From positions 62,001 through 126,000 of the forward strand of contig NZ_BMZP01000008.1 in NCBI RefSeq assembly GCF_014652855.1: DNA of 64,000 bases, read 5' to 3'. The position numbers and the translations under genes are program-made. Positions 9,301 to 18,129 of the stretch are shown in pieces. Under the pieces are notes generated by a model. It had not been told where the DNA came from. It did not search any database and saw only the letters and a program-made list of their open reading frames with translations. The stretch comes from Novosphingobium pokkalii. GTDB taxonomy: Bacteria; Pseudomonadota; Alphaproteobacteria; Sphingomonadales; Sphingomonadaceae. Every line of letters begins with the position of its first letter. Positions within the stretch are counted from its first letter, which is position 1.

Positions 9301-9738
9301 ATGAGCTTTACCGGACGTTGCGCCTGCGGAGCGGTGACTGCCACCATTTCTGCCAGCGAGCCGGTGGCCGTGCGCCAGTGCTGGTGCCGCCAATGCCAGC
9401 AGGCCGCGGCCGGCGGACCGACCAACAACGCGGTGTTCCCGGTCGAGGCAGTGGACGTTGCCGGGGCGCTGGGCTCGTTTGCCTATGTCGCGCCTTCGGG
9501 CAACACGCTCACGCAGTTCTTCTGCCCGGCCTGCGGCACCGGGGTGATGGCACAATCCTCGGGCCGTATGCACTTGCGCACGGTCCGCCTGGGCTTCCTT
9601 GATTCCGGCCACGGGCTTGAGCCCGACACGGTGATCTGGACCGACGATGCCCCCGCCTGGGCGCAAGTGGACCAGCGCGCGCACCATTATGCCGGCCAAC
9701 CGCCAGCGCCGGGGCAAACGGCATCGACGCCAGCATGA
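9301..9738 (+). CDS. GFA-family (CENP-V/GFA domain) zinc protein
   Basis: This 145-residue protein belongs to the glutathione-dependent formaldehyde-activating/CENP-V family. The zinc ligands are visible as CAC (C7, C9), CWCRQC (C27, C29, C32) and CPAC (C75, C78). GGPTNNAVFP and GNTLTQFFCPACGTGV are typical. True formaldehyde-activating enzymes are one small branch of this family, so the reaction is uncertain: glutathione-adduct chemistry is the general theme. The ATG at 9301 follows GGAGAACACC. It has its own promoter space divergent from the GST gene. Confidence 0.88.
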   Translation: MSFTGRCACGAVTATISASEPVAVRQCWCRQCQQAAAGGPTNNAVFPVEAVDVAGALGSFAYVAPSGNTLTQFFCPACGTGVMAQSSGRMHLRTVRLGFLDSGHGLEPDTVIWTDDAPAWAQVDQRAHHYAGQPPAPGQTASTPA

Positions 9739-9839
9739 AGCAGATGCACCAGTGTTACGGAGGCGAGTACAACACAGCTAATATTGCTGGATAATCTTCG
9801 TCCGATTTGGAAGCATTCTGCAATAATGCCTCTTGTGCA

Positions 9840-9867
9840 GCGCGGCAACCTGGCGCAGTTGCCGCGC
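9840..9867 (+). promoter_or_regulatory. Perfect 10-bp hairpin in the leader of the outer-membrane barrel gene
   Basis: GCGCGGCAAC (9840-9849) and GTTGCCGCGC (9858-9867) form a perfect stem with an 8-base loop, about 75 bases before the ATG at 9942. An AT-rich stretch at 9777-9835 just upstream looks like the promoter region. The hairpin could stabilise the leader of an abundant outer-membrane protein mRNA or terminate the GFA transcript. The 203-base gap (9739-9941) holds nothing else I can name. Confidence 0.4.
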
Positions 9868-9941
9868 GTCGCGCCGTTCGTCACGGCGGCGCGCATGCCG
9901 CATGCCGCGAACCGACGGCATCCGGCCGAACAGGGGATAAC

Positions 9942-10505
9942 ATGAAGAAAATCGTTCTGCTGGCTGCTCTTGTTGCCGCCCAGCCTGCCTTTGCCAAGGA
10001 TGCCACCTTTTCGGGCCTGCGCGCCGAACTGCGTGTCGGCTATGAAACCCCGACCGTCAGCGGCTTGGGCGATGGCGAAGTCTACAAGTTCGGCAATTCC
10101 GCGTCGATCGGCGCCGAACTGGGTTACGACATTCCCGTGAGCCGCAAGGTCACCGTCGGCCCGTTCATCAACTATGACTATGCCCGCGCCAAGGATTGCG
10201 TTGATTCCTATTGCATCGGTTCCGACGGCAACATCCTGGCCGGCGGTCGCGTCGGCGTCGCCCTTGGCGACAAGGTCGAAGGCTATTTCAAGCTGGGTTA
10301 TGACCGCTTCCGCATCAAGGAAACGCAAGGCAGCCTGGAACGCAGCACCAACCTTGATGGCGTGGGCGGCGAACTGGGCCTGAACTATCAGTTCAGCCAG
10401 CGGGCCTATGCCGGGTTCTCGCTCAACTACGCCGATCTCGGCAAGCTTTACGGCGCCAACGTGCAGCGCCGCCACGTGTCGGTGCAGGTCGGCACGCGCT
10501 TCTGA
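9942..10505 (+). CDS. Small outer-membrane beta-barrel protein
   Basis: This 187-residue protein has a clear signal peptide (MKKIVLLAALVAAQPAFA, cut before KDATF). The mature part is alternating amphipathic strands of the opacity/OmpA-like barrel type: LRAELRVGYETP, SIGAELGYDIPV, VEGYFKLGYDRF, GELGLNYQFSQRAYAGFSLNY. It ends in VSVQVGTRF, with the terminal Phe needed by the barrel-assembly machinery. Eight strands would fit the length. A Cys pair lies in one loop (DCVDSYC). The ATG follows AGGGGATAAC. It ends at a strong terminator and so is a single-gene unit. No specific function can be assigned. Confidence 0.85.
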   Translation: MKKIVLLAALVAAQPAFAKDATFSGLRAELRVGYETPTVSGLGDGEVYKFGNSASIGAELGYDIPVSRKVTVGPFINYDYARAKDCVDSYCIGSDGNILAGGRVGVALGDKVEGYFKLGYDRFRIKETQGSLERSTNLDGVGGELGLNYQFSQRAYAGFSLNYADLGKLYGANVQRRHVSVQVGTRF

Positions 10506-10530
10506 TTGCACGCCGCCATCCACGGAGACG

Positions 10531-10560
10531 AAAAGGGAGGGGTTCGCGCCCCTCCCTTTT
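10531..10560. terminator. Strong bidirectional rho-independent terminator
   Basis: AAAAGGGAGGGG (10531-10542), loop TTCGCG, CCCCTCCCTTTT (10549-10560): a perfect 12-bp stem with A- and T-runs. It serves both the barrel gene from the left and the muramidase gene from the right, whose stop is at 10566. Confidence 0.92.
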
Positions 10561-10565
10561 CTGCG

Positions 10566-11768
10566 TCAATAGAGCAGGAAGGAGCGCCGCTCCTCGATCC
10601 AGCCTGCCTCGTCGGGCGCGGCCAGAGCCTCGAGATCGCCAGCCTGCGCCGCATGGTCATCCACCCATGCACGCAAGGCCGGGCCGCCGTTGATCACGTC
10701 GATGGCCAGCTTGTCGAGCACGTATTCGTAGGGAAAATCGCGCCACAGCGGATAGTCGGGATGCAGATTGCGGATCGCCTTGAACGCCAGAGCCTGGAGC
10801 CGCCAAGGCCGGAACGCCAGGTGATCGTAGAACGCCCCTTCGGGATGGAGCATAAGCCCGTGGCACAGGCGGCCGACGTGCTTGTGAAACGTCGGCTCGA
10901 ACCAGCATTCGCGAATGGCCGTGCCGGCCAGCCAGTGCGGCGCCAGGCGCTCCATTTCGGCGCGCACCGCCAGTGCATCAAGGTCCGGCGCGCCGAACAG
11001 CACTTCGAGCGGGCGCGTGGTGCCGCGCCCTTCGGAAAGCGTCGTGCCTTCGAGCATGACCGTGCCGGCATAGGCGCGGGCCATGGCCAGGCTGGCGGCA
11101 TTGGGGCTGGGGTTGATCCAGATGCGGTCCTGCGGCCAGCCGAACCCCGGCGCCGCCTCGGGCTGCCAGCCATCCATCGTGACGACGCGATAGTCCACGT
11201 CGAGATGGTAATGCGCGATGAACCAGCGGCCCATTTCGCCCAGTGTCATGCCGTGGCGCATCGGCATCGGCCCGGCGCCGACAAAGCTCTCCCATCCGGG
11301 CACCAGTCGCGTGCCTTCCACCGGCCGACCGGCGGGATTGGGCCGATCGAGCACCCACACCGCCTTGCCGGTGCCGTTGCAGGCCTCCAGCAGGTAGAGC
11401 AGCGTGGTGACGAACGTGTAGATCCGGCAACCCAGGTCCTGAAGATCGAACAGGAAGACATCGGCCGTATCGATCATCGCCGGGGTCGGCCGGCGCACTT
11501 CGCCATAGAGGCTGAACACCGGGATGCCGAGCGCGGGATCGCGATAGTCGGGCGATTCGACCATGTTGTCCTGCTTGTCCCCCTTGAGCCCGTGCTGCGG
11601 GCCGAACGCGGCAGTCAGGTTCACGTCGGCGCAGGCGGCCAGCGCATCAAGCGCATGGACCAGCGTGTCGGTCAGCGAAGCGGGATGGGCCACCAGGGCG
11701 ACGCGGCGGCCGGCCAGGGGCGCGCGCAGGGCGGGTTCGGCAAGCAGGCGATCAAGTCCGGTCTTCAT
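10566..11768 (-). CDS. DUF1343 family protein, NamZ-like exo-beta-N-acetylmuramidase
   Basis: This 400-residue protein matches the DUF1343 family, whose studied member NamZ releases MurNAc from the non-reducing ends of peptidoglycan fragments. Family landmarks in order: AAFGPQHGLKGDKQDNM near 55-70, SLYGE, VFLFDLQDLGCRIYTF near 103-118, WVLDRPNPAGRPVEG near 137-150, and EGTTLSEGRGTTRP near 245-258. No signal peptide is visible ([20 protein letters not shown]), so it appears cytoplasmic, suggesting recycling of imported muropeptides rather than wall digestion. Its start overlaps the stop of the upstream DOMON-like gene by ATGA, so the two are co-translated. Confidence 0.85.
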   Translation of the reverse strand: MKTGLDRLLAEPALRAPLAGRRVALVAHPASLTDTLVHALDALAACADVNLTAAFGPQHGLKGDKQDNMVESPDYRDPALGIPVFSLYGEVRRPTPAMIDTADVFLFDLQDLGCRIYTFVTTLLYLLEACNGTGKAVWVLDRPNPAGRPVEGTRLVPGWESFVGAGPMPMRHGMTLGEMGRWFIAHYHLDVDYRVVTMDGWQPEAAPGFGWPQDRIWINPSPNAASLAMARAYAGTVMLEGTTLSEGRGTTRPLEVLFGAPDLDALAVRAEMERLAPHWLAGTAIRECWFEPTFHKHVGRLCHGLMLHPEGAFYDHLAFRPWRLQALAFKAIRNLHPDYPLWRDFPYEYVLDKLAIDVINGGPALRAWVDDHAAQAGDLEALAAPDEAGWIEERRSFLLY

Positions 11769-12319
11769 GGCTGCTGCGGTGCCTCAACCCGCGCGGCGAA
11801 GCAAGCCGCGTGGTGGAAATCGGGCTTGCCGCGCGGATGGGCCAGCGCCCAATAGGATTTCACGCCGTCCGCCTCTTCCAGCACGGCCGAAAGCCCCAGG
11901 CGCCAGGGCCGTGGCGGCAGGCCGGCCACGGGCAGCGCGGCATCGAAGATCAGCACGTCCTGCCCGCGCCGCGGAGTCAGCACCGGCTCGCGCGGGATCG
12001 GGCGCGGCGCCATGCCGGCGCGATAGCCATCGAAATCGTAAGCGGCCCAGCGCTCCGACGGGGCGAAGTTGAATTCGGCATAGGCGCCGCCTGCGGCCGG
12101 ATCGTCTTCGGCCAGGAACAGCTCGAAACAGGTCGATTGCCACAGGCCGTCGGTGCGCGCCCGGCCCGAGAACGGCGGCACCACCAGCGCCGAGGTGCCC
12201 TCCACCCGCCAGCGCAGGCACAGCCAGTGGTCGTCCAGGGTGATGATCCGCGCCGAAACCTGGCGCACCGCAAGCGCGGCATGATCAGGATGGGCAACAA
12301 GCAGCGCCGGTTCCAACAC
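11765..12319 (-). CDS. DOMON-like domain protein
   Basis: This protein of about 184 residues is most like the DOMON-like/CBM9-type proteins found in sphingomonads. Motifs are [36 protein letters not shown], and a final beta-rich part. The fold is a beta sandwich that in relatives binds sugars or haem; the ligand here is unknown. No signal peptide is seen. The start is uncertain: AAAGGA lies 3 bases before GTG (12319) and 6 before TTG (12316), so either may be used, and an ATG at 12352 is also in frame. It is co-translated with the NamZ-like muramidase, which hints that it handles a cell-wall sugar. Confidence 0.65.
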   Translation of the reverse strand: MLEPALLVAHPDHAALAVRQVSARIITLDDHWLCLRWRVEGTSALVVPPFSGRARTDGLWQSTCFELFLAEDDPAAGGAYAEFNFAPSERWAAYDFDGYRAGMAPRPIPREPVLTPRRGQDVLIFDAALPVAGLPPRPWRLGLSAVLEEADGVKSYWALAHPRGKPDFHHAACFAARVEAPQQP

Positions 12320-12362
12320 ACGTCCTTTCGTGTTAGGCGCCCCGCTCCACATCGAGGCAACC

Positions 12363-13589
12363 ATGACCGAATACAAGTCCGACCTGCTGCGCCTGCTGTC
12401 CGAGCGGGGCCATATCCACCAGTTGACCGACGCCCAGGGCCTGGATGCCCTGGCGGCCAAGGAAATCGTGGTGGCCTATAATGGTTATGACGCCACGGCG
12501 CCATCGCTCCATGTCGGCAACCTCGCCTCGGTCATGCTGCTGCGCCGCCTGCAACAGGCCGGGCACAAGCCGATCGCCCTGATGGGCGGCGGCACGACCA
12601 AGATCGGCGATCCTTCCGGGAAGGATACCAGCCGCCAGATGCTGACCGAAGAGATCATCGCGGCCAACATCGCCGGCATCCGCAAGGTGTTCGACCGCCT
12701 GCTGACGTTCGACGACAGCGCGACCGGCGCGATCATGGTCAACAACGACGACTGGCTGTCCAAGCTGGGCTACATCGAATTGCTGCGCGACGTCGGCCCG
12801 CATTTCACGGTCAACCGCATGCTCACTTTCGATTCGGTGAAGCTGCGCCTGGACCGCGAGCAGCCGCTGACGTTCCTGGAATTCAACTACATGATTCTCC
12901 AGGCCTACGACTTCCGCGAACTGGCGCTGCGGCATGGCTGCCGCTTGCAGTTCGGCGGGTCTGACCAGTGGGGCAACATCGTCAACGGCATCGAGCTGAC
13001 CCGCCGCATGAACGGCATCGAAGTCTATGGCGCGACCACTCCGCTGCTGACCACGGCCGACGGCGCGAAGATGGGCAAGTCCGTCAACGGCGCGGTCTGG
13101 CTGAATGAAGAGATGCTGCCGAACTACGATTTCTGGCAGTTCTGGCGCAATACCGACGATCGCGACGTGGGCCGCTTCCTGCGCATCTTCACCGATGTGC
13201 CGCTGGACGAGATCGCCCGCCTCGAAGCCCTGCAAGGCAGCGAGATCAACGCCGCCAAGGCCGTGCTGGCCAACGAAGTGACCGCGCTGATCCGCGGCCG
13301 CGAGGCGGCCGAGGCCGCGCAAGCCACCGCGCAGGCCACCTTTGCCGGCGGCGGCCTGGGCCAGGACCTGCCCACGCTGGAAGTGGGTGACGGCTCGATC
13401 GGCGTGATCGAGGCGCTGATCGGCCTGGGCTTTGCCGCCAGCCGGGGCGAGGCCAAGCGCCTTATTGCCGGTGGCGGCGCGCGCCTGGACGGCGAGCCGG
13501 TGCGTGATGATACGGCGGTCATCGAAGTGTTGGCGGAACGTCGCCTTTCGTCAGGCAAAAAGAAGCACGGCATTATCAAGCCGGCTTAA
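12363..13589 (+). CDS. tyrS: Tyrosyl-tRNA synthetase
   Basis: This 408-residue class I aminoacyl-tRNA synthetase charges tRNA-Tyr. Visible are the HIGH-equivalent LHVGN (H50), [14 protein letters not shown], the tyrosine-pocket region [17 protein letters not shown], and the KMSKS-equivalent KMGKS (K236). A C-terminal S4-like RNA-binding domain starts near residue 345 ([20 protein letters not shown]). The length is normal. The ATG at 12363 follows GAGGCAACC. A GTG in frame at 12330 would add 11 residues with no better ribosome site. It diverges from the DOMON-like gene over about 43 bases. Confidence 0.97.
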   Translation: MTEYKSDLLRLLSERGHIHQLTDAQGLDALAAKEIVVAYNGYDATAPSLHVGNLASVMLLRRLQQAGHKPIALMGGGTTKIGDPSGKDTSRQMLTEEIIAANIAGIRKVFDRLLTFDDSATGAIMVNNDDWLSKLGYIELLRDVGPHFTVNRMLTFDSVKLRLDREQPLTFLEFNYMILQAYDFRELALRHGCRLQFGGSDQWGNIVNGIELTRRMNGIEVYGATTPLLTTADGAKMGKSVNGAVWLNEEMLPNYDFWQFWRNTDDRDVGRFLRIFTDVPLDEIARLEALQGSEINAAKAVLANEVTALIRGREAAEAAQATAQATFAGGGLGQDLPTLEVGDGSIGVIEALIGLGFAASRGEAKRLIAGGGARLDGEPVRDDTAVIEVLAERRLSSGKKKHGIIKPA

Positions 13590-13604
13590 CGCTTTACCGT
13601 TGCC

Positions 13605-13629
13605 GGGTGGCGGCAAGTCGCCGCCGCCC
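13605..13629 (+). terminator. Hairpin after tyrS
   Basis: GGGTGGCGGC (13605-13614), loop AAGTC, GCCGCCGCCC (13620-13629) pair over 10 bp with one G-T. No long T-run follows, so termination may be partial. Confidence 0.5.
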
Positions 13630-13698
13630 GTTAACCAAATCTAAGCCATTCTGGATATATCTTGCCGACTTGAATCGCTCTGTCCGGTAGGAGAAGCC

Positions 13699-14037
13699 AT
13701 GTCTGGCGGCGCGCAGCTTTCCGTGACCGACCTGCGCCGGTCTACCCGCCACCCCGTTCACCTGCCTGTGATCGGGGAGCACCGTCGTTTGGGCGACGTG
13801 ATGCTCAACATCGTCAACATTTCGACTACCGGCTTCATGGTGCGCGACACGCTTGAACTTGGCCGGGGTGAACGGGTCACCATCCGCCTGCCGCAGATCG
13901 GCCGGATCGAGGCGTTTCTGGTCTGGGCCGATGAGAGCCGGGCCGGCTTCCAGTTCGAGCGGATCATCCGCCAGGATGATTTCACCAAGATGATCAAGCA
14001 ATTGCAGCCCAATACCCGGTTGCGCGGCAAAGGCTGA
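13699..14037 (+). CDS. PilZ domain protein, probable c-di-GMP effector
   Basis: This 112-residue single-domain protein carries the two c-di-GMP-binding parts of PilZ: RRSTRHPV near residue 14 (RxxxR) and NISTTGFMV near residue 40 (the D/NxSxxG motif, here N-I-S-T-T-G). The rest is a small beta barrel with FLVWADESRAGFQFE. Single-domain PilZ proteins bind c-di-GMP and act on a partner in motility, polysaccharide or cell-cycle control; the partner is unknown here. AGGAGA precedes the ATG. A TTAACCAA element at 13631 resembles a CtrA half-site, so cell-cycle control is possible but unproven. Confidence 0.88.
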   Translation: MSGGAQLSVTDLRRSTRHPVHLPVIGEHRRLGDVMLNIVNISTTGFMVRDTLELGRGERVTIRLPQIGRIEAFLVWADESRAGFQFERIIRQDDFTKMIKQLQPNTRLRGKG

Positions 14038-14150
14038 CGCGGCGTGCCGGATGGCCTGCCCTGCCCTTTGGGCCAGCGCAGCAATTTCTGCGGTCGCCGC
14101 AAACAATTGTTGGCTTGGCAAAGCGATACGCCGCTGCCACAGACCGGGCT

Positions 14151-15446
14151 GTGACCGACACCCCTGCCCCGGCGCCGCTTTCCAGCCCCTCCTCCCCGTT
14201 CCAGATTGCCGATTTCCGGCGGTTCTGGGTGGCCCGCCTGTTTTCCGTGGTGGCCACCTCGGGCATGGTCGTGGTGCTGGGCTATCAGCTTTATGACGTG
14301 GCGCGCGGCCAATATGGCATGGGCATCAAGGAAGCGGCATTCCAGCTTGGCCTGATGGGGCTGGTGCAGTTCCTGCCGCAATTCGTGCTGACGCCCGTGG
14401 CCGGCGTGGTCGCCGACCGGTTCGATCGCCGTGTGATCGCCGGGCTGACCATGGTGCTCGACGCGCTGATCGCGCTGGTGCTGACCTTGGCCACCTACTA
14501 CCACGTGCTGTCGCTGCCGCTGCTGTTCGCGATGGCCGCCGCGCATGGCACCAGCCGCGTGTTCATCGGCCCTGCGCTGTCCTCGATCGCGCCCAATATC
14601 GTGCCGGCAGAACTGATGCCGCGCGCAGTGGCGATCAACGCCATGGCCTGGCAGATCGGCTCGATGGGCGGGCCGGCCATTGCCGGCGTGCTGTTCGCGG
14701 TGGCTGCCGCCCTGCCTTATGGCGCGTCGGTGGCGCTGCTGGCGATTGCCGCAGTGGGCGCTTTCGGCATCCGCCGGTTGCCCCCGCCGGCCGAAAACCG
14801 CCAGGCCCATCCGTTCCGCCAGATTGCCGACGGCTTTCGCTTCGTGGCAAACGATCGCTTCCTGCTGGGCTGCATCACGCTTGATCTCTTTGCCGTGCTG
14901 CTGGGCGGCGCAACCGCGCTGCTGCCGGTCTATGCCCGTGACATCCTGACGTTTCATGGCCAGCCGGTCGGGTCCTATGGCCTGGGCGTGATGCGCGCCA
15001 TGCCGGGCCTGGGCGCCGCGCTCGTCGCCGCATTCCTGGCGCGCCGGCCGGTAGAGCGCGAAGTCGGCGCGAAGATGCTGCTGGCCGTGGCCGCGTTCGG
15101 CGTGGCCACGATCGGCTTTGGCCTGTCGCGCGACTTGTGGCTGTCGCTGCTCATGCTGATCGGCATTGGCGCGGCGGACATGGTCTCGGTCTATATCCGC
15201 ACCACCCTGGTGCAGTTGCACACGCCCGATGCGGTGCGCGGGCGCGTCTCGGCCATTTCCGGCCTGGCGATTTCCTGCTCCAACGAACTGGGCGACATGC
15301 AATCCGGCGTGGCCGCCGCCCTGCTCGGCGCAACTGGCGCGGTTGTGTTTGGCGGGGTGGGTGCGATAGTCGTTACCCTCGCCTGGGCGATCGGCTTTCC
15401 CGAATTGCGCCGCGCCCGGACGTTTGCTGCAAAATACCAATCCTGA
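14151..15446 (+). CDS. MFS transporter, EntS-type exporter family
   Basis: This inner-membrane protein of about 431 residues has roughly 12 hydrophobic helices and belongs to the major facilitator superfamily, closest in look to EntS-like exporters (MFS_3). Seen are [18 protein letters not shown] at the first helix, the motif-A-like loop [14 protein letters not shown], and [24 protein letters not shown]. The C-terminal half has [12 protein letters not shown], the second motif-A-like loop. The substrate is unknown; EntS relatives export siderophores or drugs. The start is unclear: GTG at 14151 is preferred over TTG at 14115, and neither has a good ribosome site. It runs towards cysK with a 29-base gap. 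Confidence 0.85.
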   Translation: MTDTPAPAPLSSPSSPFQIADFRRFWVARLFSVVATSGMVVVLGYQLYDVARGQYGMGIKEAAFQLGLMGLVQFLPQFVLTPVAGVVADRFDRRVIAGLTMVLDALIALVLTLATYYHVLSLPLLFAMAAAHGTSRVFIGPALSSIAPNIVPAELMPRAVAINAMAWQIGSMGGPAIAGVLFAVAAALPYGASVALLAIAAVGAFGIRRLPPPAENRQAHPFRQIADGFRFVANDRFLLGCITLDLFAVLLGGATALLPVYARDILTFHGQPVGSYGLGVMRAMPGLGAALVAAFLARRPVEREVGAKMLLAVAAFGVATIGFGLSRDLWLSLLMLIGIGAADMVSVYIRTTLVQLHTPDAVRGRVSAISGLAISCSNELGDMQSGVAAALLGATGAVVFGGVGAIVVTLAWAIGFPELRRARTFAAKYQS

Positions 15447-15475
15447 CCCGCTCAACACCAAGGAGCACACGCGAC

Positions 15476-16393
15476 ATGAAAGCGGATTCCATTCTCGCCA
15501 CCATCGGCAACACGCCGCATGTTCGCCTGTCCCGCCTGTTTCCCGACCACGAGGTATGGGTGAAGAGCGAGCGCACCAATCCCGGTGGCTCGATCAAGGA
15601 CAGGATCGCATTGGCCATGATCGAGGCCGCCGAAGCCGACGGCAGTCTCAAGACCGGCGGCACCATCGTCGAACCGACTTCGGGCAACACCGGCATTGGC
15701 CTCGCCATGGTCGCGGCCGTCAAGGGCTACAAGCTCGTGCTGGTCATGCCCGAATCGATGTCGATCGAGCGCCGCCGCTTGATGCTGGCCTATGGCGCCT
15801 CGTTCGACCTGACGCCGCGCGAAAAGGGCATGAAGGGCGCGATCGAACGCGCCCGCGAAATCGTGGCGGAAACGCCCGGTGCGTGGATGCCGCAGCAGTT
15901 CGACAATCCCGCCAACGTTGCCGTGCACGTGCGCACCACCGCGCAGGAAATCCTGGCCGACTTTGCCGGCAGCCCGATCGACGTGCTGATCACCGGCGTG
16001 GGCACGGGCGGCCACCTCACCGGCTGCGCCGAGGAACTCAAGAAGCATTGGCCGGCTTTCAAGGCCTATGCCGTGGAACCGACGCTTTCGCCGGTCATTT
16101 CCGGGGGGCAGCCGGCACCGCACCCGATCCAGGGCATCGGCGCCGGGTTCATTCCGGGCAACCTGCACACCCAGGCGATCGACGGCGCGATCCAGGTCGA
16201 TCCGGCCGATGCCAAGGAATGGGCCCGCCGTTCGGCGCGCGAGGAAGGCCTGCTGGTGGGCATTTCCTCGGGCGCGACGCTGGCCGCCATCGCCGCCAAG
16301 CTGCGCGAACTGCCCGCCGGCAGCCGTGTGCTCGGCTTCAACTATGACACCGGCGAACGCTATCTGTCGGTGCCCGATTTCCTTCCGGAGTAA
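15476..16393 (+). CDS. cysK: Cysteine synthase A (O-acetylserine sulfhydrylase)
   Basis: This 305-residue PLP enzyme makes L-cysteine from O-acetylserine and sulfide. The PLP lysine is K41 in [11 protein letters not shown]. The substrate loop [11 protein letters not shown] lies at 67-77 and the phosphate-binding [10 protein letters not shown] near 177-186. C-terminal GISSGA is also typical. Length and motifs fit the CysK/CysM family; CysK is preferred, but O-phosphoserine or thiosulfate users cannot be excluded. AAGGAG lies about 10 bases before the ATG. It is followed by a hydrolase gene that starts 7 bases after its stop, so they form an operon, probably with the upstream MFS gene. Confidence 0.93.
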   Translation: MKADSILATIGNTPHVRLSRLFPDHEVWVKSERTNPGGSIKDRIALAMIEAAEADGSLKTGGTIVEPTSGNTGIGLAMVAAVKGYKLVLVMPESMSIERRRLMLAYGASFDLTPREKGMKGAIERAREIVAETPGAWMPQQFDNPANVAVHVRTTAQEILADFAGSPIDVLITGVGTGGHLTGCAEELKKHWPAFKAYAVEPTLSPVISGGQPAPHPIQGIGAGFIPGNLHTQAIDGAIQVDPADAKEWARRSAREEGLLVGISSGATLAAIAAKLRELPAGSRVLGFNYDTGERYLSVPDFLPE

Positions 16394-16399
16394 CCAGCC

Positions 16400-17101
16400 T
16401 TGAGCCTTGAACGCATCGACTATGCGCATGGCGACGTGGCGCTGACGGGGTGGCTTGCCCGCCCCGAAGGCTCCCCGCGCGGCGCGATCCTCGTCCTGCC
16501 GACCATTGCCAACTTCAACGCCGCGATGGGCCAGCGTGCCCAGATGCTGGCCGACCAGGGCTTCGTTGCCATGGTTGCCGATTTCTATGGCGAGCCGGTG
16601 GCCAGCTTCGAAGCGTCGTTCCCGCTGGGCAATGCCTTGCGTGAAAATGTCGATCACTATCGCGGCCGCCTCAAGGCCGGGCTCGATGCCCTGGCGGCGG
16701 CCGCGCCGGGGCTGACGCTGTCGGCGATCGGCTATTGCATGGGCGGCCAGGCCGCGCTCGAACTCGCCCGCGAAGGCGCACCGATTGTGCTGGCGGCAAG
16801 CTTTCACGGCATTCTCGCCACCGGGCGCCCCGCTACGGCGGAAACGCCGGTCAAGGCCCGCATCCTGGTGTGCCATGGCGATGCCGATCCGCTCGTCCCG
16901 CGCGAACAGGTGCTCGATTTCTGGAAGGAAATGGATGCCGCCGGCGGCAACTGGCACTTCCATGCCTATGCCGGGGTCAAGCACGGGTTCACCGATCCCG
17001 AAAGCGAAGCGCGCGGCAAGGACTTCCTGGGCTACAACGCCAGCGCCGATCGCCAATCGTGGCTGGCGCTGACCGCGCTGCTCGACGAAGTCTACAACTG
17101 A
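16400..17101 (+). CDS. Dienelactone hydrolase family protein
   Basis: This 233-residue alpha/beta hydrolase is of the dienelactone hydrolase type. The nucleophile is Cys113 in GYCMGGQA. The acid is in HGDADPLVP (about 161-163) and the histidine is H195 in VKHGFTDP. That Cys-Asp-His triad is characteristic of the family. The substrate is unknown; many such proteins are general esterases and not part of chlorocatechol breakdown. The start is TTG, supported by GGAG (16387-16390) inside the end of cysK, so it is translated with cysK. Confidence 0.87.
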   Translation: MSLERIDYAHGDVALTGWLARPEGSPRGAILVLPTIANFNAAMGQRAQMLADQGFVAMVADFYGEPVASFEASFPLGNALRENVDHYRGRLKAGLDALAAAAPGLTLSAIGYCMGGQAALELAREGAPIVLAASFHGILATGRPATAETPVKARILVCHGDADPLVPREQVLDFWKEMDAAGGNWHFHAYAGVKHGFTDPESEARGKDFLGYNASADRQSWLALTALLDEVYN

Positions 17102-17128
17102 CCAGAGCGGGAGAGTGGCGGCTGCGGC

Positions 17129-17578
17129 TCAGGCCGAACCGCCACTCTCGGCACTCTCCAGCGCCTGAAGCTGCGCGACAAAGCCTTCCAGCTCCACAAT
17201 CGTGCTGGCGATATCCGCCTGCTGGCGCACCAGCGCGGCGATCCGTTCCCGGCACTTGGCGATCGTCACCTTGCGCTGCTGTGCGCGGCCATCGCCCAGA
17301 TCGTAGAGATCGATCATCTCGCGAATGTCCGCCAGGCTGAAGCCCACGTTCTTCGCGCGCATGATCCACGCCAGGCGCGCCCGATCACGCCGCGAATAGA
17401 TGCGTGCCGTGCCCTGCCGGGTCGGCGCGATCAGCCCCTCATCCTCATAGAACCGCAGCGCCCGCGCGGTGACGCCGAATTCGGCCGAGAGGTCGGTAAT
17501 GCTGAACTGGTCGCGTGCCAGGGCGTCGGGCCGGTCGAGATGGCCGGTGTGAGTCGTGGCGTCGGGCGCGGAATCCAT
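17129..17578 (-). CDS. MerR family transcriptional regulator
   Basis: This 149-residue MerR-type activator/repressor has its winged helix at about residues 27-95: FSITDLSAEFGVTARALRFYEDEGLI, then RQGTARIYSRRDRARL and VGFSLADIREMIDLY. A long dimerisation helix follows, with no cysteine cluster of the metal-sensing branches. The N-terminus and general look fit the LiuR/branched-chain catabolism and stress-type MerR group of alphaproteobacteria. A 16-base box just upstream (17600-17615) suggests autoregulation. The ATG at 17578 is preferred over a GTG at 17587 because AGGG lies 8 bases upstream. It is downstream of hisI on the same strand. Confidence 0.88.
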   Translation of the reverse strand: MDSAPDATTHTGHLDRPDALARDQFSITDLSAEFGVTARALRFYEDEGLIAPTRQGTARIYSRRDRARLAWIMRAKNVGFSLADIREMIDLYDLGDGRAQQRKVTIAKCRERIAALVRQQADIASTIVELEGFVAQLQALESAESGGSA

Positions 17579-17599
17579 GCCCGTCACCCTAACGCGCAG

Positions 17600-17615
17600 C
17601 TTACGTAAACGTCAA
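17600..17615 (-). promoter_or_regulatory. Probable MerR operator
   Basis: On the minus strand this reads TTGACGTTTACGTAAG, with the palindrome TTACGTAA inside. It lies 22 bases before the MerR gene start and overlaps the hisI stop. It matches 13 of 16 positions of a second box at 33680-33695 and resembles the operator of LiuR-type MerR regulators. Confidence 0.55.
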
Positions 17616-17995
17616 ACCTCAATCCGCTCCAGCGATCCATCGGCGGCAATGCGGCGATAGAAGCAACTGGTGGCGAGCGTGTGGCAGGCCGGCCCGGCCG
17701 GCTCGACCCGCAGTTCCAGCGCGTCCTGGTCGCAATCCACGCGAATTTCGATCACCTTGAGCACGTGGCCCGAGGTCTCACCCTTCATCCACTGCTTCTT
17801 GCGCGAGCGGGACCAGAAGTGCGCCAGCCCGGTTTCGCGGGTGCGGGCAATCGCCTCGGCATCCATGTGCGCCAGCATCAGCAGTTGCCCGGTGCGGTGG
17901 TCGATCGCCACGGCCGTCACCAGACCCTGGGAATCGAAGCGCGGCATGAACGCGGTGCCCTGCTCGCGCTGTAGCGAATCGTCATCGACCGACAC
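17612..17995 (-). CDS. hisI: Phosphoribosyl-AMP cyclohydrolase
   Basis: This 127-residue zinc enzyme opens the adenine ring of phosphoribosyl-AMP in histidine biosynthesis. It shows the conserved [30 protein letters not shown], the metal site [13 protein letters not shown], and the cysteines in [13 protein letters not shown]. It is the stand-alone form, with no HisE domain. The start is GTG at 17995; the alternative ATG at 17947 (MPRFDSQG) would remove 16 poorly conserved residues. The rest of the his pathway is not in the window. Confidence 0.95.
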   Translation of the reverse strand: MSVDDDSLQREQGTAFMPRFDSQGLVTAVAIDHRTGQLLMLAHMDAEAIARTRETGLAHFWSRSRKKQWMKGETSGHVLKVIEIRVDCDQDALELRVEPAGPACHTLATSCFYRRIAADGSLERIEV

Positions 17996-18129
17996 GGTGA
18001 GTCATTCCCTTCTGCAAAAGCCGCCCCAAGTGCATCCATTGTTGCACGATAACCACATGGCCGGGGCAAAATCGGCGGTATACGCGGCTTCCCCTTCCTT
18101 CCGGCGGCGCAATCGTCAAGAAAGAACAT

